Assembly (NCBI GenBank): GCA_964505195.1
Contig: CAZDGV010000022.1
Coordinates: 1-26,586, forward strand
Origin: CAZDGV01 sp964505195
Lineage (GTDB): Bacteria > Bacteroidota > Bacteroidia > Chitinophagales > Chitinophagaceae
Length of the DNA stretch: 26,586 nt
Reading direction: 5' to 3'
The translations under genes and the position numbers were made by a program. Positions 23,530-26,586 of the stretch are shown here, piece after piece; within the stretch, counting starts at the first letter, position 1, and every line of letters starts with the position of its first letter. Below the pieces are notes generated by a model, which saw nothing but the letters and a program-made list of their open reading frames with translations, ran no database searches and was not told the origin of the DNA.

Positions 23530-23559
23530 TACCGGCATTCAAACGGATCATACGTACAT

Positions 23560-24930
23560 ATGAATTTACTCGCAATACCATGGGCAGAAATCGGCATCAA
23601 AGCCGGTCAGTTGCTTTTGTCTCTTTCGATTCTCGTTATTTTTCATGAGTTCGGACATTATATTACTGCACGCTGGTTTCGCTGTCGCGTAGAAAAATTT
23701 TATCTCTTTTTCGATCCCTGGTTTTCTTTATTCAAAAAGAAAGTAGGGGATACAGAATACGGTGTGGGCTGGCTTCCACTGGGCGGCTATGTTAAAATTG
23801 CCGGCATGATGGATGAGAGCATGGATAAAGACGCACTCAAGCAAGCGCCCCAGCCATGGGAGTTCCGAAGCAAACCCGCCTGGCAACGACTCATCATTAT
23901 GATTGGCGGTGTAACGGTGAATGTATTATTGGCATTCATTATTTACGCAATGATTTTATTCGTGTGGGGAGAGAAGCGCACGCCCATGCAGGGACTTACC
24001 AACGGCATCTGGATTACCGACAGCTTAATGTATCAGGCAGGATTGCGCAATGGTGATCACATAATTTCTGTAAATGGTGAAGCTGTTCCTTATTTTGAAA
24101 AACTGAACGCTGCAGTGCTGGTAAGTAATCAAATTATCGTAAAGCGCAATGGTGCAGAACAGAAAGTTGTAATGCCCGTTAACTTGATAGAGCAACTCGT
24201 TGAAAGCAAGCGAAGGAGAGGACTGTTGCTGATGCCTAGGGTTCCGAGTTATGTAGGTGCATACAGTAAGAAAGATAGCAGTCTTGGTAAAAAAGCCGGA
24301 CTGCAGGAAATGGATAAAATTGTTGCCATCAATGGCGTACCCGTTGCATATTACGATGAAATATTTCCGCTATTGCAGGCAAGAAAAAATGATACGGCAC
24401 AATTAACGGTATTGCGTGGTAATGCAAATATTCAAATTATTACCCCCGTAGATGCACAGGGCAAAGTTGGCATTCCGCTGCTGAGCGATGAACAGTATGC
24501 GGCAATGGGTGCTTACCGCCTCGAAACGCACAAGTATGGTTTCTTTTCAGCATTGCCTGCAGGTGTTGCCAAAGCAGTAGAAAAGCTGGTGTTTTATATT
24601 GATCAGTTTAAGATGATCCTGAATCCTGAAACTGGCGCCTATAAAGGTGTGGGTGGTTTTAAATCGATGGGGTCTATTTTTCCTGCTGTTTGGGATTGGG
24701 AAGCATTTTGGAACATCACGGCATTCTTCAGCATTGTACTTGCTTTTATGAACCTGCTGCCCATACCGGCTTTGGATGGCGGACATGTTATATTCACATT
24801 GGTAGAAATGATTACCGGACGCAAGCCCAGCGAAAAATTCCTGGAATATGCACAGGTGGTAGGTATGGTGTTGCTATTTGGCCTGATGATATATGCCAAC
24901 GCGAATGATTTGTTTGGCTGGAATCGCTGA
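23560..24930 (+). CDS. rseP: Site-2 zinc metalloprotease RseP
   Basis: This 456-residue inner-membrane protease has the zinc site H29-E-F-G-H33 in the first transmembrane helix and the third ligand in NLLPIPALDGGHVIF (D406) near the C-terminus. Further membrane segments are around 105-130 (IIMIGGVTVNVLLAFIIYAMILF) and at the end (VVGMVLLFGLMIYAN). Between them lie two PDZ-like regions, seen as LMYQAGLRNGDHIISVNGE and AGLQEMDKIVAINGVPV. In E. coli it cleaves the anti-sigma factor RseA; the Bacteroidetes substrate is unknown, and it may also remove remnant signal peptides. It is probably cotranscribed with dxr. Confidence 0.95.
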   Translation: MNLLAIPWAEIGIKAGQLLLSLSILVIFHEFGHYITARWFRCRVEKFYLFFDPWFSLFKKKVGDTEYGVGWLPLGGYVKIAGMMDESMDKDALKQAPQPWEFRSKPAWQRLIIMIGGVTVNVLLAFIIYAMILFVWGEKRTPMQGLTNGIWITDSLMYQAGLRNGDHIISVNGEAVPYFEKLNAAVLVSNQIIVKRNGAEQKVVMPVNLIEQLVESKRRRGLLLMPRVPSYVGAYSKKDSSLGKKAGLQEMDKIVAINGVPVAYYDEIFPLLQARKNDTAQLTVLRGNANIQIITPVDAQGKVGIPLLSDEQYAAMGAYRLETHKYGFFSALPAGVAKAVEKLVFYIDQFKMILNPETGAYKGVGGFKSMGSIFPAVWDWEAFWNITAFFSIVLAFMNLLPIPALDGGHVIFTLVEMITGRKPSEKFLEYAQVVGMVLLFGLMIYANANDLFGWNR

Positions 24931-25027
24931 TGCATTTCGATATCGTTTTATCTGTTGTGACTGATAAGGATTTGTGAAGCTTTATCCGATAATGCAACGC
25001 TTTCTGTGCTTTCTCGTCTTTAAAGTG

Positions 25028-25035
25028 TAATTTTG
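25028..25035 (+). promoter_or_regulatory. -7 promoter box (TAATTTTG) of the tmRNA gene
   Basis: TAATTTTG is an exact TAnnTTTG match ending 15 nt before the mature 5' end at 25051. TGTG at 25005-25008, with a 19-nt spacer, is a fair -33 element. Transcription would begin near 25042, leaving a short leader for RNase P to remove. Confidence 0.6.
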
Positions 25036-25050
25036 TCGTTGCTTTTTTCC

Positions 25051-25420
25051 GGGGCTGCCTGGTTTTGACAGCATAGATCTTTGAAAGTGTAAGCATGTCG
25101 TGCGTTGTGCAATTAGCACGTAAATATCATTGCTCAAAACTCAAATGGCAATACACAGTATGCCATGGCTGCCTAATCAGTGATTGGACAGTCATTCGGG
25201 CCGCCGAACAGGTTGATCTGTTACCATGTTCCGCCGCCGACTCAAAAACAAAACAGGTTGCTGCTGCTGAAGGCTGTGACAGCAGCTTAAGACTCATTCA
25301 GCTACGCCGCTCATTGGTTTGTTCCGTTCCTGTGAGTGGCCGACAAGCAATTCGGAAATAAACATGTAGAAAGCTTTGGAAGGATATGTTTGGACGCGGG
25401 TTCGATTCCCGCCAGCTCCA
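25051..25420 (+). ncRNA. ssrA: tmRNA (trans-translation RNA), tag GNTQYAMAA
   Basis: tmRNA rescues stalled ribosomes and adds a degradation tag. The 5' end GGGGCTGCCTGGTTTTGACA and the 3' end with a perfect T-arm (GCGGG, loop TTCGATT, CCCGC) and CAGCTCCA form the tRNA-like part; GGGGCTG pairs with CAGCTCC. No CCA is encoded after the discriminator A. The tag frame begins at GGC 25147 and runs to the TAA at 25174-25176, giving G-N-T-Q-Y-A-M-A-A after the tRNA-borne alanine. The region from 25190 to 25360 holds the pseudoknots. It is a one-piece (not permuted) tmRNA of 370 nt. A strong terminator follows at 25446-25472. Confidence 0.97.
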
Positions 25421-25445
25421 CTTTTACCCCTATTAAGTGATTACG

Positions 25446-25472
25446 GCGGCTCCTTGCAGAGCCGCTTTTTTT
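25446..25472 (+). terminator. Rho-independent terminator of ssrA
   Basis: GCGGCTC (25446-25452) and GAGCCGC (25459-25465) form a perfect 7-bp GC-rich stem with the loop CTTGCA, followed by seven T. It lies 25 nt after the mature tmRNA 3' end. It is the clearest intrinsic terminator in the window. Confidence 0.9.
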
Positions 25473-25537
25473 ATGTCTGCATTTTCTTTGATGCTGATCG
25501 ATAAAGTGGTTGACAAATTTTGATCGTTGCCTGCTTT

Positions 25538-26422
25538 TTACTTTAAAACAAGATGTTGATGCTCCTCCGCGTTATAAGTATGTTTCCATCTGCGATGGCT
25601 CCATAAATAATTATCAGGTCGCTGCTCAACACAGGATTCTGTAAAACGAATCAGTGATTTTGTGATAAAGCCCTGCTCGGTTTCCCTGGGTTTGTCTGTA
25701 AGTAAACGCAGTTCAATTTGATAAAAGCCTCGTTTTACTTTATAAATATTGGCAAGAACCACAGCGGTGTCCATCGACTTTGCCAACTCTTCGGGTCCCT
25801 TTACAAAAGGGGCCATTCTGCCAAAAAATAACGACCAGTGCGCTTTCATTGGATTTACGGGTCGCTGGTCTGCAATAATGCCCATAAGAATTTGCGTATT
25901 GCTTAATGCCTGAATCTGGGCTTTGAATATACTCGTGGGCATGAGCTCGGTGCCAAACTTGCTGCGTAACTTAAAAATTAAGCGGTTGAAGGCTTTTTGA
26001 TTAATGTGCCGGTATACTGCAATGCAGCGATAGGGTGCACTGGATGAAACTGCCAGGTTTAAAAATTCCCAGTTAAAAAAATGAGCAGTTAATATCTGAA
26101 CACTTTTTCCCGATGCATGAAGTTCTTCCAGTAATGAAGTATTCATCACCGCTCTTCGCTGTAATTCAGTTTTAGGAATGGATATGAGTTTGATGATCTC
26201 AAAAAATACATCAATGAAATTTTTATAAAAAATTTTGGCGATTGCTTTCTGCTCGGCTGAAGTTTTTGTTGGAAATGCATACTTGATATTTTCTATTACT
26301 GTTTTTTTTCGGTATCGGATGATGTAATATCCCAATACATAAATAAAGTCGCTTAAAATATACAGGATGCGCCAAGGTAGTAGCGATAGCACAAACAAAA
26401 TGCCATAGATGAAGTAGTACAT
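25538..26422 (-). CDS. Lysophospholipid/lipid A acyltransferase (LpxL/HtrB family)
   Basis: From the second ATG (26422) the protein has 294 residues and begins MYYFIYGILFVLSLLPW, a membrane helix, as do Bacteroidetes homologues; the first ATG (26437) overlaps a -7 box and adds only MLSTP. The catalytic H-x4-E motif is H114-E119 in LTAHFFNWEF. Further family phrases are ENIKYAFP near 44-51, GIIADQRP near 190, and FFGRMAPFVKGPEELA. It should transfer a secondary acyl chain to Kdo2-lipid IV-A or a related lipid, at the inner membrane. The chain is typical for the family. The gene lies 50 bp after the end of another minus-strand gene and may be cotranscribed with it. Confidence 0.9.
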   Translation of the reverse strand: MYYFIYGILFVLSLLPWRILYILSDFIYVLGYYIIRYRKKTVIENIKYAFPTKTSAEQKAIAKIFYKNFIDVFFEIIKLISIPKTELQRRAVMNTSLLEELHASGKSVQILTAHFFNWEFLNLAVSSSAPYRCIAVYRHINQKAFNRLIFKLRSKFGTELMPTSIFKAQIQALSNTQILMGIIADQRPVNPMKAHWSLFFGRMAPFVKGPEELAKSMDTAVVLANIYKVKRGFYQIELRLLTDKPRETEQGFITKSLIRFTESCVEQRPDNYLWSHRRWKHTYNAEEHQHLVLK

Positions 26423-26436
26423 AGGGGTTGAAAGCA

Positions 26437-26444
26437 TAAAGATA
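26437..26444 (-). promoter_or_regulatory. -7 promoter box (TATCTTTA) of the acyltransferase gene
   Basis: On the minus strand TATCTTTA (7 of 8 matches to TAnnTTTG) ends 14 nt before the ATG at 26422, with TTCG 20 nt upstream. It overlaps the alternative ATG at 26437, which argues for the downstream start. Confidence 0.4.
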
Positions 26445-26472
26445 ATTTTGTTTGGAAAAAAAAACGAATGGG

Positions 26473-26586
26473 CTATGTAATACTTCGCCCATATTTTTTC
26501 TCGGCTTTTGTATGCACATTTTCTAAAGCCCGGCCGGAAGGGTCATCTTTGTTTTTAAATCCATCATTCCATTCAAGGGCAACCTG
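26473..26586 (-). CDS. C-terminal end of an unidentified protein (cut by window edge)
   Basis: The minus strand is open from the right edge to the TAG at 26475-26473, coding 37 residues: QVALEWNDGFKNKDDPSGRA, then LENVHTKAEKKYGRSIT. The composition is charged and balanced, unlike the neighbouring noise frames, and it ends 50 bp before the acyltransferase start on the same strand, so it is probably the end of a real gene. The fragment is too short for me to name a family. Confidence 0.5.
   Translation of the reverse strand, partial: QVALEWNDGFKNKDDPSGRALENVHTKAEKKYGRSIT

Noticed and set aside
25095..25361. 88-codon plus-strand open frame
   Set aside because: It lies entirely inside the tmRNA; conserved ends, T-arm and tag frame explain the sequence.
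1..26586. CRISPR array, tRNA genes, prophage, insertion sequences, toxin-antitoxin or defence islands
   Set aside because: Reading both strands showed no spaced repeats, integrase, transposase, terminal inverted repeats or cloverleaf tRNA other than the tRNA-like part of tmRNA.

Overview
This window looks like a chromosomal segment of a member of the Bacteroidota, most likely the Chitinophagales/Chitinophagaceae side (the phylum is well supported, the family is inference). The signs are repeated promoter elements matching the Bacteroidetes -7 consensus TAnnTTTG, lack of strong Shine-Dalgarno sequences, the rpmB-rpmG-DUF4295-ftsY cluster, an Ala/Lys/Pro-rich histone H1-like protein, a secreted SUMF1-type protein of Bacteroidetes style, and a tmRNA with a YA-x-AA-type tag. 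Most of the window is housekeeping. There is no phage, insertion sequence, CRISPR array or obvious island.

Layout. 1-1012 (minus): N-terminal two thirds or so of a secreted formylglycine-generating-enzyme-like protein, cut by the window edge, with a foreign-looking beta module inside its N-terminal domain. 1013-1358: AT-rich intergenic region. 1359-4829 (plus): a very large outer-membrane beta-barrel-like protein with no ATG/GTG/TTG start for its signal peptide. 4841-5797 (minus): a membrane-anchored coiled-coil protein. 5833-10155 (plus): PolB-like 3'-5' exonuclease, holA, glmM-type phosphohexomutase and a cysteine desulfurase. 10224-11588 (plus): a GH13 lipoprotein. 11602-13861 (minus): tryptophan 2,3-dioxygenase preceded by an AraC-type regulator. 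The regulator is broken only by an assembly artefact: an exact 55-bp overlap flanks 100 N, and collapsing it restores one open frame. 13903-17142 (minus): mutS, a thioredoxin and a DUF2892 membrane protein. 17403-19631 (plus): rpmB, rpmG, DUF4295, a terminator, a GNAT acetyltransferase and ftsY. 19710-20664 (minus): the H1-like gene (interrupted by a second N gap in its repeats), rpmA and rplU. 20850-24930 (plus): a GH3-family adenylating enzyme, dxr and rseP. 25051-25420 (plus): tmRNA with its own promoter and a strong terminator. 25538-26586 (minus): an LpxL/HtrB-like acyltransferase and the last 37 residues of an unidentified protein.

How the parts fit. The genes serve translation (L28, L33, DUF4295/bL38, L27, L21, tmRNA), membrane targeting and envelope biogenesis (FtsY, RseP, GlmM, Dxr, acyltransferase, barrel protein), DNA maintenance (MutS, HolA, exonuclease), Fe-S/sulfur supply (cysteine desulfurase) and tryptophan catabolism (TDO plus AraC regulator). 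A recurring pattern is a TAnnTTTG-like box ending 14-24 nt before the start codon. It supports several corrected starts, including a probable CTG start for the large barrel protein. I did not find a clear new multi-gene system. The strongest unusual points are the module inserted in the SUMF1-like protein, the start-less barrel gene, the AraC-TDO pair and the tmRNA tag.
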